This document shows positions 1-7,400 of a DNA stretch of 64,000 nucleotides, piece by piece. Under the pieces are notes generated by a model. That model saw only the letters and a list, made by a program, of their open reading frames with translations. It was not told the DNA's origin and made no database searches. Location: positions 1 to 64,000 of the forward strand of contig JAKSIB010000007.1 of the NCBI GenBank assembly GCA_024399065.1, written 5' to 3'. How positions within the stretch are numbered: position 1 is the first letter of the stretch; every line of letters begins with the position of its first letter. This stretch comes from Fibrobacter sp. GTDB lineage: Bacteria > Fibrobacterota > Fibrobacteria > Fibrobacterales > Fibrobacteraceae. The translations under genes and the position numbers were made by a program.

Positions 1-81
1 CGGGAAAGCGCTCATTCGCCGTCGGAGCACTATTCCCCAAACGGGAAAGCGCTCAAACGCCGTCGGAGCACTATTCCAAAA
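1..81. repeat. Two tandem copies of a 41-bp repeat at the window edge
   Basis: Bases 1-41 and 42-81 are two adjacent copies of one unit that begins cgggaaagcgctca and ends gtcggagcactattcc. They differ at a few central bases and in the A/C run at the end. The unit length is not a multiple of three and no coding frame runs across it. The array may continue to the left of the window. Confidence 0.75.
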
Positions 82-198
82 GTGGGACTTCAAATTCCAG
101 TAGAGCTCCAGGGACAGGTTTATCTGGACCCGAAATGTTACGAGCTGCCGGAATCCGTGGCCATCTGGCTTTGCGATTTTGACTTGCCGGACCGTGCG

Positions 199-236
199 AA
201 GGGTCGCACCATTGAAGGCGCGGCCCTTGTTTTTTA
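199..236 (+). terminator. Rho-independent terminator-like hairpin, left copy of a repeated hairpin
   Basis: A 9-bp stem (199-207 with 220-228, one G-U pair) is followed by a run of six T. Nearly the same hairpin recurs at 1189-1219, on the other side of the toxin-antitoxin pair. Confidence 0.6.
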
Positions 237-370
237 CTGCAACCATGCGTATTTTCAAGTACGTTTCCTGATTTGCTTTCCATCCTGAACTCCACCGGCA
301 TTCCTCTCCAATCATAAGAAATTTTGAGGGACTTGGACAAAACGGTGTATTAACTCATCACATTTTTTCA

Positions 371-378
371 TATATTTA
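371..378 (+). promoter_or_regulatory. TAnnTTTG-type promoter element of the antitoxin gene
   Basis: TATATTTA lies 5 nt before the ATG at 384. This resembles the Bacteroidota -7 element and would put the transcript start at or next to the start codon. Confidence 0.5.
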
Positions 379-383
379 CAGAT

Positions 384-581
384 ATGGCAGATGAAGAACT
401 GAAAAAATACAGGCTATCATCCATGGAGGAGCCTTCCGACGAAATGCTGGAAGCCCTTATGGAAAAGGTCGGTGCAGCAGCACGTGAATCCTCCCGCAAG
501 GCAGAAGAGGCTATGGATCGTATGCGTGCAGAAGTCGCTTCAAATATCGCCCAGAAAAAATTACGTCTTGGTTTGCTATGA
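384..581 (+). CDS. Probable antitoxin partner of the zeta-type kinase
   Basis: A 65-residue, charged, helical protein with many Glu, Lys, Ala and Arg residues and no signal peptide or membrane segment. Its stop overlaps the start of the kinase gene by four bases (ATGA), so the two are almost certainly co-translated. A small acidic or helical protein encoded just before a zeta-type kinase is the usual arrangement of a type II toxin-antitoxin module; that role is inferred from position, since no antitoxin domain is recognised. The ATG at 384 follows a TATATTTA element by 5 nt and has no Shine-Dalgarno site. Confidence 0.7.
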   Translation: MADEELKKYRLSSMEEPSDEMLEALMEKVGAAARESSRKAEEAMDRMRAEVASNIAQKKLRLGLL

Positions 582-1168
582 GCGAAAAGAAACCGACACT
601 ATGCATTGTTGCCGGTCCAAACGGTTCCGGAAAGACTACTACGACCATTCAGTTGCTGGAAAATGAATGGGCAGCCGATAGCGTCTATATCAACCCGGAC
701 AACATCGCCCAAGAAATGTTCGGAAACTGGAATTCCCCCGAAGCAGTGCTAAAAGCAGCTCAGCATTCTACCGAACTTCGCTACAAATGCCTTGAAGAAA
801 AGAAAAACTTCGTCTTTGAGACCGTTTTTTCCTCAGACGAGAAGCTTGAATTCATACGCAAGGCAAAAGACGCAGGGTTCTTCATACGATTTTTCTTTGT
901 ATGCACAGAAAAGCCGTCAATTAACGTTCTTCGTGTAACAAACCGTTTCCTCACAGGCGGCCACGAAGTCCCTATTTCTAAAATCGTGACCCGCTACTAC
1001 AAGTCACTAGCGAATGCTGCCGTCGCAATCTCCATAGTAGACAGAGCTTACATCTACGACAATTCCGTCGACAATCAGTTGCCTAAGCTGATTTGCAGAA
1101 TGGTTGACGGAGCCTTGTATAAGCAGTACGCCGAGATATTGCCCAATTGGGTTCAGGAACTGCTGTAA
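578..1168 (+). CDS. Zeta-toxin-family P-loop kinase
   Basis: The 196-residue protein opens with a Walker A motif (GPNGSGKTT, residues 13-21), followed by the NPDNIA segment near residue 40 that is typical of zeta-like kinases, and ends without a further domain. Zeta toxins phosphorylate UDP-N-acetylglucosamine and so block peptidoglycan synthesis; short zeta-like proteins of about 190-200 residues are common in chromosomes and their substrate is less certain. The gene overlaps the upstream small gene by 4 bp, which supports a toxin-antitoxin pair. Both genes lie between two copies of a hairpin (199-236 and 1189-1219), which may mean the pair moved as a cassette. Confidence 0.85.
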   Translation: MSEKKPTLCIVAGPNGSGKTTTTIQLLENEWAADSVYINPDNIAQEMFGNWNSPEAVLKAAQHSTELRYKCLEEKKNFVFETVFSSDEKLEFIRKAKDAGFFIRFFFVCTEKPSINVLRVTNRFLTGGHEVPISKIVTRYYKSLANAAVAISIVDRAYIYDNSVDNQLPKLICRMVDGALYKQYAEILPNWVQELL

Positions 1169-1188
1169 TCAAGGCACTGTAACTTTGA

Positions 1189-1219
1189 AAGGGCCGCACC
1201 GATGAATGGCGCTGCCCTC
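1189..1219 (+). repeat. Second copy of the hairpin that flanks the toxin-antitoxin pair
   Basis: The stem pairs AGGGC with GCCCT and CGC with GCG, with a 2-base bulge. It matches the hairpin at 199-228 in most positions and has the same orientation, but it lacks the T-run. It sits 20 bp after the kinase stop and may still end transcription weakly. Confidence 0.55.
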
Positions 1220-1248
1220 TATTAAATCACAGCATAATCGAATTTGAC

Positions 1249-1256
1249 TATATTTG
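1249..1256 (+). promoter_or_regulatory. TAnnTTTG promoter element of pgpA
   Basis: TATATTTG ends 5 nt before the ATG at 1262. No Shine-Dalgarno site fits between them. Confidence 0.55.
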
Positions 1257-1261
1257 CCGAC

Positions 1262-1843
1262 ATGAACAAGGAAGAGCTTAAGGAAAAATACGGCAAGAAA
1301 CGCGTGCCTCACCAGTGGCGCGGTACGGACTTTGTTTCCGCACAGATTTGTACTTTCTTCGGTTCTGGAATGAGCCCCAAGGCTCCCGGCACCATGGGAA
1401 GTTTGGCAGCCGCTATCGTAGCCTACCCCATGGCTCTACTGTTTGCAAAAATCGGATGCCCGGACTTGACCTTCGCGGGATACAGCGCAGGCTTGAACAT
1501 CGCCTTTTTTGCCGCAGCCCTCTTCGTCTTCTTTGCCGCCATCCCTTTCGTGAAGAAAGCCATGAAGGACACCCAGACAGAGGACCCGGGCTGGATTGTC
1601 ATTGACGAAGTGTGTGGAATTTTCATGTCCGTCGCCTTCGTTTCCACGGCAAGCATCCTGGCACACCCCTGGATTTTGGGAATCGCATTCGCCCTGTTCC
1701 GCTTTTTCGATATTCTGAAGCCCCTGGGAATTCACAAGTTCGAAGCCTTCCCCGGCGCCTGGGGCGTTATGGCCGACGACTTGCTGGGCGGTGTTTACGC
1801 AGGCATTCTCATGGCCGTAATCGTAGCCCTATTCGGCCTCTAG
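1262..1843 (+). CDS. pgpA: Phosphatidylglycerophosphatase A
   Basis: PgpA removes the phosphate from phosphatidylglycerol phosphate to give phosphatidylglycerol at the inner membrane. The family signatures are visible: GSGMSPKAPGTMGSL near residue 27 and DPGWIVIDEVCG near residue 105, with several hydrophobic segments. The 193-residue length is slightly above the usual 160-175 because of an N-terminal extension. I placed the start at the ATG at 1262; an in-frame TTG at 1244 lies upstream of and across the promoter element and is unlikely. The gene converges with the helicase gene and their 3' ends overlap by 15 bp. Confidence 0.92.
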   Translation: MNKEELKEKYGKKRVPHQWRGTDFVSAQICTFFGSGMSPKAPGTMGSLAAAIVAYPMALLFAKIGCPDLTFAGYSAGLNIAFFAAALFVFFAAIPFVKKAMKDTQTEDPGWIVIDEVCGIFMSVAFVSTASILAHPWILGIAFALFRFFDILKPLGIHKFEAFPGAWGVMADDLLGGVYAGILMAVIVALFGL

Positions 1844-4174
1844 CGGATAGTCAAACTGGATTGTGCGGGGCGTGGCGATTTTGTCGAACTTGATTTCGTA
1901 ACAGAAATTCTCGGCGTCGATGCCTACTATGGTGCCGGCGCCCATTATTTTATGGACAACACGGTCCCCCTCACCAAACGTAGCCGAGGGAACCTTTTTG
2001 CCAACGCCGTAGCTATCCGATTCGTCGATGCCACCCTTTAGGATGCCATCCAGGTCTTCGCCGAATTCACGTTCGCTATCTACCTGGGCAATGTGCTTGC
2101 GGGCCTCCTGGTACCATTCGTCGCTGAAGCCGCGGGCAATATCCAGTTCGTCCATGTTCATTTCCAACAAGAAACGAGACGGATAACGGCACTGCACATC
2201 GCCACCGGCGCTATCCTCGGCATCGCTCATGCAAAGGACATTTTCGGCGCGGGTAAAGGCCACGTAAGCCAGGCGGCGTTCTTCCTCCAGCTGGACCTTG
2301 TTCTTCACGCGCTTCACCGGGAAACAACCCTCGTTCAAGCCGCACACGAACACATAGGGGAATTCCAGCCCCTTGGCGTTATGAATCGTCATGAGCTGTA
2401 CCTTGTCCTTGCGGGCCGCATCCTGGGCCGAGGAATCGGCGGAACCGCCAGAGCTGTCGTCGGAAGAGTCGGTGTCGGAGTTGGTGAACAGCACAATATT
2501 CTGCAGGTATTCATCCAGGGTGGCGTCTTCTTCGAAAGTCTTTTCGAACTCCATAACGCCCTGCTTCAATTCTGCAAGATTGCTGAGGCGATCGTCGTCA
2601 CCATCCAGGCGGAGCATTTCCTCGTAGCCCGATTCGCGGAGCATCTTGGTCAGCACATCGCTAACCGCCATCTCGTTCACCAGGGCGCGGTACTTTTCAA
2701 TCAGCTGAACAAACTCCCCCACCTTGGTGCGGGCCATAAAGGCGGCGCAATCCAGTTCCGGTTTGTTTTCGTCGGCCGCCACGTTTTCTACCGCGGCATT
2801 TTCCGCCTCGGCAGCCACATAAATTTCAAGCAGGGCATCGTACAGGGTGAGCCCGCGACGCCCCGCATAAGCCGCCAACGCAGCCTGCTTCTTGGGGCCG
2901 AACATGCGCTTGGGCGTATTCACCACACGCATAAAGCTCAGGTCGTCGCCATAGACCAGCATGCGCAAGTAGCAAAGAACATCCTTCACCTCCTGGCGCT
3001 GGTAAAAACCGATGCCGCTGTAGACCTTGTAAGGAATATCTTCGCTCATCAAGGCCTCTTCCACCGAGCGGGACTGGGAATGCATACGATACAGCACCGC
3101 AATATCCTTGCAAGACGCGCCCTTGTCAATAGCGCCCTTGATGCGTTCCACGATCCATTTGGCTTCGTCACGAGTATTCTTTGCGTGATAGAAAACCGGA
3201 GTCTTGCCCCCCGCGCGCACCGGACGAAGTTCCTTTTCGATACGGAACTGGTTGTTCTTGATAACAGAATCGGGCACCCTCAAAATGCTGGGCGTAGAAC
3301 GGTAATTGTTCTGCAGCAAAATAGTCTTGCAACCCTCATGATGGCGGTCAAAATCCAGAATACGGTTCACGTCGGCACCGCGCCACGTATAAATAGTCTG
3401 GTCCGGGTCGCCCACCACAAAAAGGTTCTTGTGATAGCTGCTGAGCAAATCCGCCAGGCGGTACTGCTGACCGTCGATATCCTGGAATTCGTCGACCATC
3501 ACGTACATCATGCGCTTACGCCACTTGTCCAGCTTTTCGGGGAAACGTTCCAGAATGTAGAGCGTCACCAGAATCAGGTCGTCAAAATCCAGGGCGAAGT
3601 TCTTGCGCTGCTCGTAAATGTAGCGGTAATAGACCTTGTGCCACTTGTCGGGAGCCGCACCGATCAAATCCAGCAAGCTTTCGGCATCTTTTTCGGCAAA
3701 CATGGAAACGTAATCCATTTCGTTGGCCTTGCGGCCGCCAATAAAGTCCAGGGCGCTGCTGATCTTCATGTCGTTCAAGTGCAGGCCAAGTTCGGCATAG
3801 CACTTTTTTAGCAGGGACTTTTGGTCGTCCTCGTCCATGATCATGAATTCCTTGGGATAGTTCAGAACGTGAATATCCTCCCGAAGGAACTGGACGCAAA
3901 AACCATGGAACGTGGAAATGTAACCGGAATCGTCGCCCCCCAGCATGGAACGGACGCGGCGTTTCATTTCGCCGGCAGCCTTGTTGGTAAAGGTGACGCA
4001 AAGGATATTGGACGGGGAAATGCCCATCTCCTTGGCCAAATACAAGTAGCGATGGGTCAAAGTGCGGGTTTTGCCAGAACCTGCGCCAGCAATCACGCGA
4101 ACATAGCCTTCCGTAGTCTCTACGGCCAGGCGCTGTTCAGCATCAAGTTTGGCAAGTTCCTGTTCAAAGCTCAT
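1829..4174 (-). CDS. pcrA: UvrD/PcrA-type superfamily I DNA helicase
   Basis: A 781-residue ATP-driven 3'-5' DNA helicase that would act in nucleotide-excision or mismatch repair and in clearing RecA or stalled forks. Helicase motifs run in order: I (GAGSGKTRTL, about residue 30), II (VDEFQDID, about 227), III (GDPDQTIYTWRGAD), V (MTIHNAKGLEFPYVFV) and VI (YVAFTRAE). The C-terminal GDRVVHKIMGAGTIVGI segment matches the Tudor-like tail of PcrA/UvrD, so PcrA is the best name, although UvrD or another paralogue cannot be excluded. The residues after DEFQD are ID rather than the common TN. It is transcribed alone and ends convergently inside pgpA. Confidence 0.88.
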   Translation of the reverse strand: MSFEQELAKLDAEQRLAVETTEGYVRVIAGAGSGKTRTLTHRYLYLAKEMGISPSNILCVTFTNKAAGEMKRRVRSMLGGDDSGYISTFHGFCVQFLREDIHVLNYPKEFMIMDEDDQKSLLKKCYAELGLHLNDMKISSALDFIGGRKANEMDYVSMFAEKDAESLLDLIGAAPDKWHKVYYRYIYEQRKNFALDFDDLILVTLYILERFPEKLDKWRKRMMYVMVDEFQDIDGQQYRLADLLSSYHKNLFVVGDPDQTIYTWRGADVNRILDFDRHHEGCKTILLQNNYRSTPSILRVPDSVIKNNQFRIEKELRPVRAGGKTPVFYHAKNTRDEAKWIVERIKGAIDKGASCKDIAVLYRMHSQSRSVEEALMSEDIPYKVYSGIGFYQRQEVKDVLCYLRMLVYGDDLSFMRVVNTPKRMFGPKKQAALAAYAGRRGLTLYDALLEIYVAAEAENAAVENVAADENKPELDCAAFMARTKVGEFVQLIEKYRALVNEMAVSDVLTKMLRESGYEEMLRLDGDDDRLSNLAELKQGVMEFEKTFEEDATLDEYLQNIVLFTNSDTDSSDDSSGGSADSSAQDAARKDKVQLMTIHNAKGLEFPYVFVCGLNEGCFPVKRVKNKVQLEEERRLAYVAFTRAENVLCMSDAEDSAGGDVQCRYPSRFLLEMNMDELDIARGFSDEWYQEARKHIAQVDSEREFGEDLDGILKGGIDESDSYGVGKKVPSATFGEGDRVVHKIMGAGTIVGIDAENFCYEIKFDKIATPRTIQFDYPLEAE

Positions 4175-4200
4175 TTAAAAACCCTACAAATCCATTCACA

Positions 4201-4209
4201 CAAAATATA
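4201..4209 (-). promoter_or_regulatory. Promoter element of the helicase gene
   Basis: On the minus strand the bases read TATATTTTG, 26 nt before the ATG at 4174. This is the longer-leader version of the promoter type seen across the window. Confidence 0.4.
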
Positions 4210-4272
4210 GTATAATTAGTAACCTTTTGTGCACTAACTTGATAAAAAATTCTTTTCCGCAGATGTTAAACG

Positions 4273-4298
4273 AAAAAGCCCCGGACAACGCCGAGGCC
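4273..4298 (-). terminator. Rho-independent terminator after the 47-residue peptide gene
   Basis: On the minus strand a 7-bp stem, GCCTCGG/CCGGGGC with one G-U pair, and a 6-base loop are followed by TTTTT. It lies about 30 nt after the peptide's stop codon. Confidence 0.75.
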
Positions 4299-4325
4299 AT
4301 GTTCGTTGAGAGAGTAATCGAACTG

Positions 4326-4469
4326 TTAGTCGAATATGTCGTGGTATTCTACCACGGATTCAACTTCTTCGTCAACGCAGTCCAAGCTGCAGCATAGGAT
4401 TCCTACGTCGTTCGTAACATCGATGATTTCCATCCTAGGAGCTATGTATTCTTTCTTTTCGTTTTCCAT
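4326..4469 (-). CDS. Small Cys-containing peptide with a YxxP-type leader
   Basis: A 47-residue protein (MENEKKEYIAP at the start, three cysteines in ILCCSLDC, then a very acidic tail). The start is well supported: TAGGAGGAAAA precedes the ATG, and the stop of the large surface-protein gene is only 12 nt upstream, so the two share a transcript that ends at the terminator at 4273-4298. There is no signal peptide. The EYIAPRMEI segment recalls the YxxP leader motif that RiPP recognition elements bind in lasso-type precursors, and small proteins of this look are also frequent and unexplained in Bacteroidota. No maturation enzyme is encoded in the window. The function is unknown. Confidence 0.75.
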   Translation of the reverse strand: MENEKKEYIAPRMEIIDVTNDVGILCCSLDCVDEEVESVVEYHDIFD

Positions 4470-4481
4470 TTTTCCTCCTAA

Positions 4482-7400
4482 TTACTTGTTCACGATTGCC
4501 TTGTTGTTCTTGATGTAGGCGCCACGGGCGGTGGGCTTGCCGTTCAGGTGACGGCCCTGGAGGTCGTACCAGCGGGCAGGCTTCTTGTCGGCGGTGTTGA
4601 GGTTGTCGCCGGCGATGCCCTGGATAACGTCTTCGATTACGGTTTCGTCAACGACTTCATTGTTATCGTCCACGATGCGGACAACGATTGTCTTCGGGAG
4701 TTCCTCAGTCTCATTGGCAGCGGCCTTCATCAGGCCAACGCCGGGCTTGGGGGAAACCACAGGCTTGTTGTACACCAGGTAGGCGCGCATGGGCGGAACA
4801 CTTGCACCGACACCAGCCTTCACGAACTGGCCGGCCACGATGTTATCGCCTTCGTTGACGCCGGCAAAGCCGTAGACCTTGCCCAGTTCCGGATCGCCCT
4901 CGACCCAGGTCTTGCCCTTGTAGGCACCCCTGAATGTCCAGGGACCGGAAGTGCTTTCCATAATCTTGCCAGTCGTTGCCTTGAGAGTCACGTTATCCAC
5001 GGAGATGGAGGCGTTCTTGTTGAACTTGATAAGGTACGGGGTGTTGGCCACAATGCTCTTGGCTCTGGTACCGGTTGCAACCCACTGGTCGCCTTCCTTC
5101 TGCACGTCGGTAATCTGGAGCACGTCTTCCATGTCTTCGTTCAGGTCCATGGAGAACGGAAGCATCAACGTAGAGAAACGGCCGGCAGTGAAGTTGCGGG
5201 CGATCTCGATATGTTCCACGGTAATGTCCTCGGGAACCACAAGCTCGTCGGTGCTCTTGGAACCGGACAGGGTTGCCACAACGCCTTCCCCATCGCCATC
5301 CTTGGCCAAGGCAATACCGCTGATGGGCTTGAGGGTTGCGCTAGCTGTCTTCAGTTCCTGAATGTCTTCGGCAGTGAGCTCGCCTTCGTAGATTTTGCCG
5401 TTGGCATAGAACTGCTTGCCTTCTTCGATTGCAATGGAGGCCGCTTCCGCAGGAATTTCCAAGTCTGCGACATTGACTTCTTCAGAAGCTTCATCCCATG
5501 TGAGAACCAGTTCCGGCTTTACGATAGAACCGCTGAAATTGGGATACTTGTCGCCGGCAGTAACGTTCTGACCCCAGATGGAATTTTCATCAGAACCGCG
5601 AAGCAGAGCTGCCACGGAACCGTTGGCGAAGTCATCGAGAGACATGGCGGTACCAAGGGAAGACACGCCGGATCCCTGTCCTGCAAATCCAAGGTCGCCT
5701 TCAAGGTAGAACACATTGGATACAGTCAAATTACTTACAGAAGTGTAACCCACAACTGCACCTACATCATTGTGATGCATGCTATCATAGATAATTTCAC
5801 CAAGATTGTAGGAGTTACTTAAGCTAACTTTTGCAGAGGAGAATCCAACTAAGCCGCCCGTTGTGTTCGGAGCAGAGACAGTGCCTAAATTGTAACAGTT
5901 ATTCATGCTCAAACTTCCCACAGCAAGGAAACCAACGAGACCTCCTGCGTTGGAATTGTGATTAGGCCCAGTTACAGAAGCTTCATTATAACTGTTTTCA
6001 ATGGTCAAGACCCCTGCAACAAAACCAACAATACCGCCAACCTGGGAACTACTGACTTCAACAGCACCCTTGGTATAAACATTAGAAATGTTCACCTCAC
6101 CAGAAATCTGTCCTACAATCATGCCAACATTGCTTTCGCCCCTAATATAAGAGTCGACAACGCCAACATTCTTTATGGAAGCGCCCTGAACAGCAAAACC
6201 GAACAAGCCTACCGCAGAGGCTCCATCATTGAAATATAGACCAGAAATCTTATGGCCTTGTCCATCAAAGGTTCCTTGGAAAGGATGTTCTTTTATCAAA
6301 GAGCCGATTGGGGTCCACTTACGGAGATTAGAACCATCCCCATTCAAGGATCCATCTTTCTTCAAAACGTTTTCATTAACAACAATGTCTGCAGTCAACT
6401 TAGCACAAGCTGCATTAGCATTGTTGACTCCATTGTTTACCCTATCCGCAAAGAGATAAAGATCATCAGCGGATGCAATTTCATAGCAGCCTTCAGAATC
6501 TACATTAGAAACGAATTTTCCAAAGATATAATCAACGCCTTCAGGGATTTCGGTTATTGGTTCTCCCGTGAAGTCCGTATACCAACCCTCAAAGCGATAG
6601 CCGGGAATCGATGGTACGGGAAGTTCAAAATTATTTTCATACGCATATGATTCTTCACTCCAAAATTCGCCATCTACAAATTTTACCAGACGTACGAGTT
6701 TGAAGTTCTCGGAAACTTCACCGCTGAAGTTCGGCAACTTATCTCCAGCAACAACATCTTGTCCCCACATATAATTGATTCCATGTAGAATTGCAGCAAC
6801 GTATCCGTTTTCAAAAGACTCCATGGGTACTACACTTGCGTCCTCCCAACGAGTGGAAAGTATTTCAGGAACGAAGGCATTATACAAATAAATTTCAGGA
6901 TTTATACTATGAGAACTTCCGACAAAGGCATCTTTAGAAAGAGAACCTTCATATTTGCCAACATAGAAGGCGTTTGCAATATCTACCTCCGATTCGCCAG
7001 CAACGAAGCCCACAAAGCCTCCAACAGTAGCTCCCTTCAAAGTAGACGTACTATAGCAATCGTAAATATAAACATACTGATCGTAAACAACACCAACAAA
7101 GGAACCGATTTTATCCCCTTCGAAATAAGAATCCTCAATACCAATTCCATGCACATCAGCACGGCCTACATAACCGAATAAACCGGCATCACTTACAGTT
7201 GAATACAACCCGGAAATAACATGACCCTGGCCATCAAATTCTCCTTGATAGTGATTATAAAAATCACCAATCGGAGTCCATGTTTTGAAACTAGAACCAT
7301 CCCCATTTAGGGTTCCATCGGCCTTCAGCACGTTGGTATTTACGACAATATCCTGAGTCAACCTAGCGTTAGCATATGTTTCGCCAGAATTCACCAAAGT

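Larger units (their letters stand above)
82..383. other. Stretch without a convincing gene
   Basis: Short open frames exist on both strands (for example 82-288 + and 71-340 -), but both run through the terminator-like hairpin at 199-236 and neither has a ribosome site or a recognisable domain. They may be gene remnants. The last 20 bases hold the promoter of the next gene. Confidence 0.5.

Noticed and set aside
1-81. Possible CRISPR array
   Set aside because: The units are directly adjacent with no unique spacers, and no cas gene is near.
71-340. An 89-residue minus-strand frame and a 68-residue plus-strand frame at the left edge
   Set aside because: Both run through a terminator hairpin and lack ribosome sites and recognisable domains.
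199-1219. Possible integron cassette with attC sites around the toxin-antitoxin pair
   Set aside because: The flanking hairpins lack the paired core sites (RYYYAAC and GTTRRRY) of attC and no integrase is near.
2093-3811. A 572-residue open frame on the plus strand
   Set aside because: It lies fully inside the helicase gene on the opposite strand, has no domain or ribosome site, and its composition is that of an antisense shadow.
4263-4397. A 44-residue plus-strand frame opposite the small peptide gene
   Set aside because: It has no ribosome site and spans the terminator; the minus-strand frame has a strong ribosome site and operon context.
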